Shown piece after piece: positions 47,836 to 58,671 of a stretch of 64,000 nt of DNA. Position 1 is the stretch's first letter; every line of letters begins with the position of its first letter. The position numbers were made by a program, and so were the translations under genes. The stretch is from the NCBI RefSeq assembly GCF_030272615.1, contig NC_081412.1, positions 689,822,083-689,886,082 of the forward strand. The letters run 5' to 3'. The DNA comes from Cryptomeria japonica (taxonomy: Eukaryota; Streptophyta; Pinopsida; Cupressales; Cupressaceae). The notes under the pieces are model-generated. The model was not told the origin of the DNA and ran no database searches. It saw only the letters and a list, made by a program, of their open reading frames with translations.

Positions 47836-47850
47836 TGGTATCAGAGCAAG
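47836..47850 (+). other. Primer-binding site of the chromovirus (tRNA-iMet)
   Basis: TGGTATCAGAGCaag, three bases after the LTR: an exact match to the 12-base core complementary to plant initiator tRNA-Met. Confidence 0.9.
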
Positions 47851-47872
47851 TAAAAGGTTTGGTGGACTATGT

Positions 47873-48705
47873 ATGTCTTTGTATTCTAGTGAATCAGTAG
47901 GGGAAAGCACAATGGTCACAAATGTAGAGCTGGCTAGGGAGGTAGAAGAGCAGAAGGAGAAGAATAGACTCCTTGAAGAAGCTATGAGTGAGATAAGGGA
48001 TAAGTTGCAGGAAGTGGTGGATCAGAGGACACAAGGACCTTGGGGTGAAGACACCAAAGATAAAGGCAAGAAAACTATAGACATAGATGACATTATACCT
48101 GAACCAGATCCCTTGATCAATGAAGAACCATTTGTAAAGGTTATTAAGGCTTTGAACACCAAAGCTTTTGAAGGATGGACATTGACACTATCATGGAATG
48201 GATTGAGGGCATGGAAAACCACTTTGAGTGTGAGGGAGTGACAGAGGCTCGAAAGGTTAAGGTTGCCAAATCAAGATTAAGGGGAGCAACTTTAACATGG
48301 TGGAAGTACTTGCAAGAAGAGAGAGTTAGCATGGGGGAGATACCTATTGCCAATTGGAAGGCCATGGTGAGTAAGATCAAGGAGAACTACTTACCAGAGG
48401 ATTATGAAGTTCAACTTCATAAGAAGAGACATGGATTGAAGCAAAAAGACCTTGATGTGACCTCCTACACTGAATAATTTCAAAAACTTTGTCTTAGATC
48501 CAAAGTCCAAGAAGATGAATCTATCAAGGTGGATAGGTATCTAAGTGGCCTAAAGTGGAAGATTCAAGAGGAGATAAGCCTATGGACTCCTACTACTGTT
48601 CAAAAATGTCATCAGCTTGCTTTCAAGGTGGAAGAGAGGAACAAAAGGAAAGGAGACTCAAATACTAGGGGTAGAGGCAGAGGTAGAGAACAAATGAATC
48701 ACTGA
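47873..48705 (+). pseudogene. Chromovirus gag
   Basis: The N-terminus (from 47873) has a coiled coil (VELAREVEEQKEKNRLLEEA) and an acidic hinge. A frameshift near 48175 leads into the capsid core: TIMEWIEGMENHFE, KVKVAKSRLRGATLTWWKYL and NWKAMVSKIKENYLPEDY. A stop at 48475, at a position that normally codes Tyr or another aromatic, and another at 48703 break the rest, which ends in a GRGRGR basic run. Confidence 0.87.
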
Positions 48706-48756
48706 GGTGGTTACCAAAGCAAGGAAAATGAGCAGAGGAACCAAGGAGAAGCCAAG

Positions 48757-49305
48757 TTGACTGAACATGGCAGTGAAACCAATCTCAGAGGGGACCATTC
48801 TAGAGGAAGAGGTGCACAAGGTGGTCCAAGTAGGGGTAGAGGTACCGATAGCAGTAACTCCTACTTTGCAACCATGAAATGTTACAACTATGGACAATTG
48901 GGACACCCGGCATATAGATGCCCTGACAAGCCTACATCATCAAATCATGGAAAGAGGGTTGCTTATGTACATGAAGACTCTTCAAGAATAAAGACACCTA
49001 AGGTTGACTATATTGAATCAAAGATTGGAGAAAATCTAATGTTCAATAGGGTCTTGATAAGACAGCCAGTCAAGAATGAACCTAAGCATAAGAGAGCATT
49101 GTTTTGGGTGAGATGCAAGATTCTTGGTAAAGTTTGCAAGGTGATAGTTGATTCAGGGTCAACTAATAACATAATATTAGAGGAGGCAACCAAGAATTTG
49201 AAACTCATAAGGATACCCCACACTAACCCATACAAGGTGACATGGTTGAATCATGAGCAGAGTGTGCTAGTCAATGAACAAACTTGGGTAGAGTTTTCTA
49301 TTTGA
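48757..49305 (+). pseudogene. Chromovirus nucleocapsid and protease
   Basis: A basic Gly/Arg region, then a zinc knuckle KCYNYGQLGHPAYRCP in which the second Cys is replaced by Tyr. The retropepsin follows: VRCKILGKVCKVIVDSGST with the catalytic DSG. A stop at 49303 interrupts the protease; the remainder ([16 protein letters not shown]) continues in the next frame. Confidence 0.9.
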
Positions 49306-49332
49306 GGATACAAGGATAAGATCCTTTGTGAT

Positions 49333-50998
49333 GTGTTACCCATGGATGCCTATCACCTATTGCTAGGTAGACCCTGGAAATTTGATAGGAAGGTGATCTA
49401 TGATGGAGAGGAGAACTCCATTTCCTTCAAGAAGGACAACAAGACCTTTAAGATTCAGTCTTTGACAGAGAATGAAGAGGGAACTTCAAGAACACCTAGT
49501 GTCTTATTGGCTATTGGTAAAGAGTTCTTACACTTGCTACATGAGGAGGAGATAGTGAAGTGTGCCATCTTTGTGAAGCCAAAAGAGGTGGAAGACAAGT
49601 TGCAGGAAGAGGTACCCAAGGAGGTGAAACACATGTTGCAAGAGTATAAGGACATAGTGAGTGATGGAGCACCTGCAACACTCCCACCAAGAAGGTCTAT
49701 AAGCCATCAAATAGACTTTGTTCCCAGTGCATCCCTACCTAAAAAAGCTACATATAAGCTCACACTTGATCAAAACAAGGAGGTGGCAAGGCAAGTGCCG
49801 GAGTTATTGGAACAAGGACTGATTAAGAAGAGCATCAGCCCATGTGCGGTCCCGGTAGTGCTAGCATCAAAGAAGGGAGGCAAGTGGAGACTTTGCACTT
49901 ACTCAAGGGCAATCAATAGGATCACCATAAGGTATAGGATTCCTACTCCTAGAATAGAGGATTTGATGGACTATTTAGGAGGTGCTATGTATTTCACTAA
50001 ATTGGACCTTAAAAGTGGTTATCACCAGATTAGAATCAAGGAGGGAGATGAGTGGAAGACTGCTTTCAAGACCACAAAAGGATTGTATGAATGGCTTGTG
50101 ATGCCATTTGGACTCACCAATGCCCCAAGCATCTTCATGAGGTTGATGAATGGGGTATTTCGGAGGCAGGTTTGTGGTGGTGTACCTAGATGACATTCTC
50201 ATCTATAGCAGAACCAAAGAGGAGCACCTTGAGCATTTGAGGTTAGTCTTAGAGAGGTTGCATGAGGAGAAGTTTTCCATCAACCTAGAGAAGTGTAACT
50301 TCTTGAAGCAAGAGCTGGTCTACTTAGGATTTGTGGTGTCTAAGGGAACCTTGAAGATGGATCCAAGCAAAGTGGAGGCAATCTTGAATTGGCCTACACC
50401 TAGAACAAGGACTGAAGTTAGGAGTTTCCATGGTTTAGCCCAATTCTATAGGAAGTTTGTGAGGAAATTCAATGGAATATGTGCACCGGTCCTTGACACC
50501 ATAAAAGGAGGCCTTAAAACTAAGTTTAAATGGACTAAGCAGGCTGGCAAAGCATTTCAATTGTTGAAGCAAGAAGTAGCCACAAAACCTATCATTTTCC
50601 TACCTACTTTTGATAAACTATTCACATTGGAGTGTGATGCAAGTGGAATTGCAGTAGGGGGTGTATTGAGTCAAGAGGGAAGACCTATGGCATTTTTTAG
50701 TGAGAAGCTCAATGAAGCAAAGAAGAAGTACTAAACCTATGACCTAGAGTTGTATGCATTAGTGCAGTCTCTAAAGAAATGGAGGCATTACCTACTTCCA
50801 AAGGAATTTGTGGTGTTCATAGACAACCAGGCATTGAGTTACATTAACAATCAAGAAAATATTAGCAATAGGCATTTGAAATGGATGGAATACCTCCAAT
50901 CCTTCACCTTCACCATCAAGCATAAGAATGGGCAACTCAACAAGGTGGCAGATGCCTTAAGCAAGAAGTTGTTGATAGTTAAAGAACTACAGTTGTAG
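49333..50998 (+). pseudogene. Chromovirus reverse transcriptase and RNase H
   Basis: The frame 49333-50193 holds the protease end and RT blocks: [47 protein letters not shown] and [19 protein letters not shown] frameshift at about 50160 moves to the next frame, which has the catalytic [12 protein letters not shown], then NLEKCNF, FHGLAQFYRKFV and the RNase H start TLECDASGIAVGGVLSQ. A stop at 50732 breaks it, and the end (FIDNQALSYI, KVADALSK) is at 50750-50998. All catalytic residues seen are conserved, but the protein is in three pieces. Confidence 0.92.
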
Positions 50999-51159
50999 AG
51001 CAGAGGAATAGAAGGTTTCAAGGACCTCTATGAAGGAATGAAGGAGATGAAGACTTCTCATCAGCTTACAAGGTTTGCAAGGAGTTTGAGAACCATTTCC
51101 ATGGTGAGTATGCAGATTACACTCTCCAAAATGGTCTCTTATTCAAGGGTAATTAGTTG

Positions 51160-51792
51160 TGTGTGACAAGAGGATCCATGAGGGAAAACCTCATCCAAGA
51201 GAAACACAATGGTAGTTTAAGTGGACACTTTGGAGTCAACAAAACCTTGGATCTAGTATAGAGGTACTACAATTGGCCAAAGTTACCAAGAGATGTAAAG
51301 AGGTATGTGGAGCAATGTGGTGTGTGTCAAAGAGAAAAAGGAGGATCAAGCAATGCTGGTCTCTATCAACCATTACCAGTCCCAAATAGGCCTTGGGAAT
51401 GCATAAGCATGGACTTTGTAGTAGGACTTCCCAAGACCAAGACAGGTATGGACAACATCTATGTGGTAGTAGATAGATATTCCAAGATGGGTCATTTCAT
51501 TCCATGTAAGACTACACATGATGCTAGCTATGTTGTACATCTCTACTTTAAGGAGATTGTTAGGATTCATGGACTCCCTTTAAGCATTGTTTCAGATAGG
51601 GACAGCAAGATCATGGGCTATTTTTGGCAAACATTATGGAGGAGACTTGGAGCTAATCTCTCATTTAGCTCAACTTACCATCCACAAACTGATGGTTAGA
51701 CTGAAGTCATCAATAGGGTGTTAGGCAATTTGTTGAGGTGTTTAACTAAAGAATATGGATAGACATGGGATCTAATCATTCCTCAAGCAAAG
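51160..51792 (+). pseudogene. Chromovirus integrase, with internal loss
   Basis: Zinc-binding part with H...GHFGVNKT and CGVCQREKGG. The core follows with WECISMDFVVGLPKT (first Asp), VVDRYSKMGHFIP and IVSDRDSK (second Asp), then STYHPQTDG and, after a stop, TEVINR (Glu). Stops lie at 51257, 51697 and 51759. After about 51790 the segment that usually links the core to the C-terminal domain is missing. Confidence 0.88.
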
Positions 51793-51839
51793 TATGCATG
51801 TGTTCCATGGAGATGAAGAGTGGGCAAGCAAAGGACATC

Positions 51840-52420
51840 ACTCAAACCATCAAGGAAGTTCAAGAGCAAGTCAAGAAATCCATCCTTGAATCCACTCAAA
51901 AAATGAAGGCCAAAATGGATGAGAAAAGGAGAGAGGTTCAGTTCAAGGTGGGTGACTATGTGATGGTCCATTTGAGCAAAGATAGGATGCAAAGTGGTAA
52001 GCCTACCAAACTACAAATGAAGAGGGTAGGACCTTGTAGAATTCTGGAAAAATATGGTGAGAATGCCTATAAGGTTGAACTTCCTTCAGACTTAGCCATT
52101 TCTCCAGTCTTTAATGTTGCTGATCTGATCATGTATAAGGGTGAGATAGAAGGGCAGATTGAGAACCAAGCCAAGGTACTGCAAGACTTGGATGTGAATG
52201 CCTTACCTCAAGTGAAGCAGCCTATAGTAGAGGAGATCTTGGAGTCAAGGGTGAAAAATTCTACTAGACACCAGGTCTACATGGAGCACTTAGTGAAATG
52301 GGCAGGCCAACCCGTATCTGAAGCTACTTGGGTGGAGGAGAGCAAATTCAAGAAGCTTGGCATTGATCCGGCTCTTCTCACTCCCCTAATTCCTTATTTT
52401 GTTGTAGAGGGGGAGTATGG
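51840..52420 (+). CDS. Chromovirus integrase C-terminus with chromodomain
   Basis: An open frame of about 190 codons in the chromovirus order: a coiled coil (EVQEQVKKSILESTQKMKAK), the GPY/F module (VGDYVMVHLS, RVGPCRILEKYGENAYKVEL) and a chromodomain. The latter begins EEILESRVKNSTRHQVYMEH and has LVKWAGQPVSEATWVEE, with aromatic W and the EATWE-like motif. Chromodomains steer integration to heterochromatin in this lineage. The last residues before the LTR overlap the polypurine tract. Confidence 0.88.
52401..52420 (+). other. Polypurine tract of the chromovirus
   Basis: gttgtagagggggagtatgg directly precedes the 3' LTR start tgtagg. Confidence 0.75.
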
Positions 52421-53995
52421 TGTAGGATTACCCTTCAAAGGGCTCCCACCATTTGTTTTTGATTGTGTTTTTCTTCTCAATGAAGCCATTGTATATAGAA
52501 TAAGAGCCATGTGCTCATTGGTCCTAGTTAGGGTCCTAGTTGAGATCCTAGGGTCATGAGTCAAAAATTGAGGCTTTTTTTTGAAATAGAGGGTATGTGT
52601 GCCTTTGAGGTGTTTAGGGGTCCTTCTTAGCATTTTGGTGTCCTTATGTTTTCCCAATATGGGTCTAGGAGTCAAGAAAAGCAACATTGAGAAAGTTGCT
52701 CAAAAGTTGCATGACAACTTTTAAAAGTTGTCAAGCAACTTTTCCACCATGAGGTCAAAATATTCAATGTAGCATGGACAACCCTAATATGGGCATAGAA
52801 ACTGAGGAAAATGTTCTATAATTAATTGAAAACCCTAAGTTAATGGGTTGGATGTTAAATATTGTATGGCCCAAGCAAAGGGACTTGACTGTGACTGTAG
52901 TTTTGTTGCCAGTCAGCACAAATGGAGTAAAAGAAGAATGTTTATGGATTGATTTTTGTGAAAAACTATGTGGAGTGTCTTCTATGGTGTAAATAATTTC
53001 ATTTTGAGCATATAGATTAAGTTTTTGTTTGGCAAGTGTGGTGTGTTTGTAAAACTTTTGTAAATTGCTTCTCACTGTCTAGTTTTGGATTGGTTTGAAT
53101 AAATGGGTTCATAACTCCATTCCCCATTGTGGAATCACCATGAAACCATGGTTAATGAGAGTATATACCATGTAATATACTTCATAGGAGGTAGGGCCCT
53201 TGAAAATTCAAGGAGTCCACTTGAAGACCCACTCCTAGGTGAGACTGGACAGTGCCTGGCTAGGAAGGGTTAAGTTGCAGAGGCCTTGGAGAGAAAGGAA
53301 GGTCAGAGGAGGAGGCACCCTTTTGAGGAGTTTTAGAGGGGTGAGTGGAGCACCATTGGTTTGAAGGAGGAGCTTCCACCAATTTAGACAAGGTGGAAGG
53401 AGCATAAAACCCACACTGTGACCCTAGCAGGCCTAAAAACCCTTAAAAACCTTAAAATCCACCTAGGGCAGTGTACAGACACTTGGAGGCCTAAAACCTG
53501 AAAAATCCTTGAGTCCTTGTCAAATGAATAGCAGGTCTTTTGGGAAGTTTCACAATCAAGTGCATCATTTTGGAGAGGGAGCCCTAAAGGACCGGGTAGG
53601 AGCCCTAATTGGTCATAATCCTTGTAGCCCTATTTTGTAGGCAAAACACAAAATAGTGAAATCGATAAGGGGTTGGAAGCTTGAAACCTCCTGGGGGAAC
53701 ATGAATGGGTGGAAAAACCATGAACTAGACCTGACCTAACCTTTCTAAGACCTAGGAAGGTGTGGAACAAGCCTAACCCTTATTGGCCTAAGTAAGGGTT
53801 TCTTGAATCTCATGAGTAGGTGAGACCTTAGGAGTAGTTTTACAACTTGTTGGTGGGTGGATTGGGCAAGGTCAGGGGATTCCATAAGCAGGGGAAGTCC
53901 TAGAGACCCTAGGGTGTGGTTAGAACACCTGGTGATCCAAGGAAAGGATCCAATAGCATAGACTAGGCTAGTCTATCCCAAACCCCATCCCATCA
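52421..53995 (+). repeat. 3' LTR of the chromovirus
   Basis: Homologous along its whole length to the 5' LTR, with about nine differences in the first 260 bases by eye. Confidence 0.93.
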
Positions 53996-54142
53996 CTTCA
54001 TGACCTTCATGATCATCAATCACATCATCAGTAAAAAAAAAAAAATAGAAAAGATGTTTTATGACAAACCAATAGATGGAATGGCATTACCTTGATGATT
54101 ATTTCTATTATATTCTAACTTCCACACGTGAGGTGTCATTCT

Positions 54143-54612
54143 TCATGGCTTTGAGGTATTCTCTTCTTTCCCATTGAAAAGATGTTTTTCAGTATTTCGA
54201 TACTTATGATTTTTGTGGAGAAAGTGCCTATACTCATCAAACACCTGCTTTCCTAAACTTTTTGAATGACCAGATTTCATCTTTGGACCACAAACAAGAC
54301 ATGCAAGTTTTCCCTTTGTTTGAAGACCTACAAGATAATGTATAATTGGATCAAATATGATAATATTTTGAATTATAATGTTCATGCACAACTTAAACAC
54401 TATAACATACCACAAAAATGTGTTAGCCCTGGGGCATCGTGTATTGTCCATAGAAGCATTGCATGGAATTGAAATTGTCTTTGTCTTATTGTTCTAGAGA
54501 TGTCATACATAGTGGCACCATTCCATAACTCCAGCAACTCATTGATAAGAGGCTCGATATATACATTCATATCTTTAACTTGGTACTTACCTAATCGAAT
54601 GAACAAAAACAT
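54143..54612 (-). pseudogene. TNP2 Transposase_21 core, two pieces
   Basis: The right piece (54612-54400) has DMNVYIEPLINELLELWNGA and AMLLWTIHDAPGLTHFCG, the 'LLW.I.D.P' motif. After an apparent intron (about 54330-54420) the left piece has LQTKGKLACLVCGPKMKSGH, LGKQVFDEYRHFL and HLFNGKEE. These are the conserved C..C and 'FNG..E' blocks of CACTA transposases. The next block lies at 45998-46256 across the gypsy insertion. Confidence 0.88.
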
Positions 54613-54622
54613 TACATAATTA

Positions 54623-54910
54623 TTATGACCATTTTACTACAATATTTATAATTAAATTTAAATGACTATATTTAAATGATAAAATACTTGGAACAATCAT
54701 TGCCAACATTATGTGCTCCCTCTTTATTGACATCCATGGAGGAATGTTATTGTTGAAAACAAAATTAGGCCACACTGAGTAAATAGATCTCATCTCTCCA
54801 AATGGATTGATACTGTCCACTACCAATGAAAGCCTGAGACTACAAGGTTCTTCTTTAAAGTGTGGCCACTTTTCCTCTATGTCCATAAATGTTGAACCAT
54901 CTGCAGGCAT
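54623..54910 (-). pseudogene. TNP2 Transposase_21 domain, first half
   Basis: Contains ADGSTFMDIEEKWPHF, LRLSLVVDSINPFGEMRSIY (family 'DG.NPFG' motif, here DSINPFG), SVWPNFVFNNNIPPWMSIK and the start of the MLAMIVP strand. Confidence 0.88.
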
Positions 54911-54985
54911 TCAAATAATGTCATCTCGACTTCTATTGCATGCATGGTAATCCATAAATTGTGCCAAGCTAGTGCACTTGAATAA

Positions 54986-55246
54986 TCATTGCATATGTGG
55001 AATAATAGGAATATAGAGAAGAACCTTATGAGGAACCCTTTTTGTTATTTGATCTGTTCGATATCTACTGATATGACATTCAGGGCATTCAATTCGAAAT
55101 TCATGTTGTTTGTGATATATAATATGATCATTGGGGCAAGCATCTATTGCTTGATACTCCATTCCAATCTCTTTCATAACGGCAGATAATTCTTGGTATG
55201 AGCGAGGTAGAATATTTGATGGTGGTAATAAAAACTCACCTATCAA
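54986..55246 (-). pseudogene. TNP2 N-terminal zinc-binding segment
   Basis: Contains LPPSNILPRSYQELSAVMKE, then IDACPNDHIIYHKQHEFRIE and CPECHISRYR, matching the 'ACP.dC.L......CP.C..SR' signature upstream of the CACTA core, and VPHKVLLYIPIIPHMQ. Confidence 0.9.
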
Positions 55247-55418
55247 TCTACAACAAAAAAATATAATTTGTTAATATAAATAATATTAATGGTACAAAAT
55301 GATTCACTGTTTATTATGACATATAGACATACCTTAACATACGCGACATTTTTATGTTGGATAAACCATTCATAATCTTCAAGTTCACCAACAACAATAC
55401 AACAGAGAGAAGAGTTGC

Positions 55419-55679
55419 CTACGAGCCTTCATAAAGGGCCTCAAATGCCTTCTCAAGTAGAAGGACATCATGAACAACATCAAGGTCATCTTCATCATCA
55501 TGATCAGATGTGTGAGTACTAAATGAGTCATGGATCAATGTATTTGTACCATCATCTTCAATTGTGTTTTCTATTTCATGATCATCATCTTCCATGGGAT
55601 CATTATCTTTAGCTTCAATATTCACACCTCCATGTTCGTTCACTTTGAAAACCATATTCTCAGGGTTGTGTTGATCCAT
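55419..55679 (-). pseudogene. TNP2 N-terminal acidic region
   Basis: An acidic stretch (DPMEDDDHEIENTIEDDGTN) followed by EKAFEALYEGS, which aligns with the weakly conserved lead segment of TNP2 proteins. It is placed by position between the first exon and 55246. Confidence 0.65.
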
Positions 55680-55763
55680 ACCATGTGCTATGGGGTGCTC
55701 GACCTATATAGAATTGATAAACATAAATAAACCGTGATCATGATCTCATCATCACGTGATTTA

Positions 55764-56009
55764 TTATGTATATAAATTATTAAAATGATATAATGAAAAA
55801 ATTACCAATGGATGATAATCATGTCCACCTTCAATGTGACCATGCAACCTACAATGTTTCTTCATGATTTTGATTAGAAGTCTTCTAGTCTTTAACCCCT
55901 TACAAATTTTGCACAGACAATAACATTTTCCATCACCTTTTCTTTTCAAGTTAGACCACAATCTAGCAATTGTCTCCTTATTTTGTTGTTCATTGATATT
56001 GCCTGACAT
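55764..56009 (-). pseudogene. TNP2 first exon with Cys/His cluster
   Basis: The start MSGNINEQQ is followed by a cysteine cluster (KCYCLCKICKG) and HCRLHGHIEGGHDYHPL. It resembles the transposase-associated segment at the start of CACTA proteins, though spacing differs from textbook members. The upstream CACTA end was not found. Confidence 0.6.
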
Positions 56010-56035
56010 GGTCTTTCTTCATAGGCAAGAAAATT

Positions 56036-58660
56036 GGGCTATAGAACTAGTTATATACAAGTTAAAATGTTAGTTATAAAATCACGTTTCAGTATAATAT
56101 ACCGAATCAAATTACTTGAAAATAGAAATTATCAGCATTGAACCAAAACCATCTAACTCTTCTTTTTCATCTCAAAACATATCTAACAAGCACGTTAGAA
56201 CCATCCACAATTCTTCTCTATGACAATGTCCTTTTAAGCTCTTTTGGTGATAGCATTGAAGGCTTAATCTTAAAGAACAAGGAACTAGTCTTAAGATGAA
56301 AGGACCGCTCTTCCTCATATTTTGAAATTTACCTTCATGATCATCTTGCATAATTACTATGGATGATTTCTCCTCGAAGCCCTTTTAGACCTATATTTCT
56401 TTTCAACCCATTATAGTCAAATTAAATATTATTTAACTAATATGGGCAACAATATTTTGATCTTTATATATGTTCTCATGATTGTAGAATTTTTTATAGT
56501 GTCATGATATTGTGAGCATTTTCTTTTGACCATTCATAGAGATATCTTATGGAAAAGTTCATAGTGATGTATGTTTTTTATTGAGGTTGCAAACTTTATT
56601 TTGAACTTGGGTATGACTGAGACTCTTTATCACAGAGCTATCTTCATCTTTAATGGAACCATGACATGACTTCTATGACCTTTAAAAGGCTATTGTCTAC
56701 TAGATGCACATGTTGTCACTATCCCTTCAATACTATCATAGGCTTCTTTGACTATCCTTGAAGTATACTAAGGCTACTTTGATGAATTTTTACAATGTTG
56801 GTCATGACTATTAAATCTTATGAAGACCCTATTCTGATCACACATCTTTGTCACAACATTCCTTTTGGTTTCTCTTACTATCAAAGGCTTAGAATCACTA
56901 TTTACCTAGCTTATGTTAAGTGCCTTGATGCTTGTATCCTTCTTCAACTTGAGCTTGCATTGTTCTCTCTCAAGTAATTCTCTTCAAACTATTGAAACAA
57001 CTATGGGTTGCTTGCTCTATCTGTTATCACTCTGACTGAAAAGTTTAGTCTTTGTTTGTGATTCTTTGTCTCACTGTCATTATAGTTTGATGCATTATGA
57101 TACTTTCTTTGGCATCTTTGGCAAGGACTACTACTATAATTTTATCCCTTTTAATAGTCAAAAGATTGTTTCTTGAGATATCCTTCAATTCTTCTTCAGT
57201 CTCTCAAGAAGCTCATTGATATTGTCATGAATAAGGTCTTTAGTGACCATTCCATGGCTTTACTTAGTACTGATCCTCTATGCATAACTTGTGATGGGTC
57301 ACTACTCTTAAGGCACGTGAATATGTCACTATTCTTAAGGCACACAAATATTTTTTCATCTTTGCACTTATTAAAAATGTGGCATTGTTCATGTGCTATG
57401 ACTGTAGTTCTAGGGTAGGTTGTACTGATCATTGTTTGGAAGCCTCCACTTCATGTTATTGGCTACCCTTATATCCCTTTTCATTGTGACTTTCACTGAT
57501 ATACTACCCTTTCTTATACATTTAATTGTCTTTATGATCTTATGACTGTAAAGAATCTTTGGGATTGAAAATGTTCATTGCATTATGAGTCCTATGGTTG
57601 TAGCTACTCATGATGTCTTGTTATGATGACTTCTATATGTCATGATCTCTATGTTTAGATGACATCTATGTGTTTGGAACTTTATTATTATTGAATGTGG
57701 CATCAACAATCTGTATATTAATGATGAGATCTTTGCAGACCTAAGGACTGTATGTCTTAGTGTCTTTATGTGTTAAAATAACAACATTCTTGACATTTAT
57801 TATTCAATGCCCTACATAGACTGATTTGGCTTAGAAAATGAAGGTTTTATTTGGCTTTGTCCCTTTGTGCTACTACATAGACTGCATCTTTGTGTTCTCT
57901 TCAACGTGATTTAGGACAATCTTTTTTACATCCTTTCTTCTCATTCTTCGTGATTGTTGTCAACTATCCATAAGCACTATTCTATCTTTATATCACTGAA
58001 ATGGTGACCTTGGATTGTATAGAAAAGTTTATTTTCCTTTATCTCTACCCTTGGTTGATGCAAAACTCTTCTCTAATGCTTCTTTTCTCCTTATAAATAA
58101 GACCTTTTATTTATACTTTCTTATTTTGTGGCCTCTTATTGATTCATTTTGGCTATTGGTTTACTCCCTTATTAGACAGGGGTGTCTTAAGATTGGTCTC
58201 TAATTTTGGACCTATAATTTCTCTTTTGATAATACTATGAACACCTTATTATAATAACACTATAACAATCATATGAGTGAATATACGTGCCTTATTTTAC
58301 CCTTCATGTTGTCCACTATCTTAGATCTTGATGTTGCAATTGTTTGATACTTTATTTTCCATGTGTTGAGATTGTACGGAGACTGTATTTATTGATAATG
58401 ATTATCAAGTTAACTACTGCTACAACTGTGAAAAGAATGTCGTTCTCTATTTTGGAAGGCTAGAATCTTGTTTTGCCTTGTATTCTTTCTTTTGGCTATT
58501 GTGGATAGAGCTATTTACTATTTAATGTCCTTAGGCATCATTGCTATGTTCTTTGACCCTTATTGATATGAGTTTCAATGATTGTCACATATCAGTCCTC
58601 CATCACTATTATTTTCCCCTTTGAAATTCTCAAGAAATGTCAATGAATTTTCTTTCTCTT
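56036..58660. other. Unassigned stretch
   Basis: No frame above about 80 codons shows a recognisable motif and no long repeat or LTR pair is visible. It is T-rich on the plus strand (many ctttg, cttga). I looked for the CACTA right terminus (expected cgaatgtactagtg) and for the rest of gypsy C's gag and found neither. Confidence 0.5.
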
Positions 58661-58671
58661 AGGCCTTCTAT

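Larger units (their letters stand above)
46257..53995 (+). mobile_element. Ty3/gypsy chromovirus inserted in the CACTA transposase
   Basis: LTRs at 46257-47832 and 52421-53995 (about 1576 bp, a few percent different by eye) flank a 4.6-kb interior. It has an initiator tRNA-Met primer site (47836), gag, protease, RT, RNase H, integrase and a C-terminal chromodomain, then a polypurine tract. The CACTA frame continues on both sides. The immediate flanks (catgg, cttca) do not form an exact 5-bp duplication; 'ttcatg' occurs within a few bases of both ends. Frameshifts and stops make it non-autonomous. Confidence 0.92.
36499..56035 (-). mobile_element. CACTA (En/Spm) transposon, split by a gypsy element
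   Basis: The left end starts with the diagnostic CACTA, followed by subterminal sequence rich in short ccgac/cgga motifs typical of CACTA ends. Minus-strand genes run from right to left: a TNP2-type transposase (56009-44021, in exons) and then a second gene with a SET module and a Transposase_24 domain (43090-39390). The chromovirus at 46257-53995 interrupts TNP2. Without it the element is about 11.8 kb. I could not find the matching right terminal repeat, so the right end is set just past the first TNP2 exon and may be truncated. Confidence 0.8.

Noticed and set aside
56795-58203. Several plus-strand frames of 60-81 codons
   Set aside because: No motif, no shared phase between them and no splice signals that join them convincingly.
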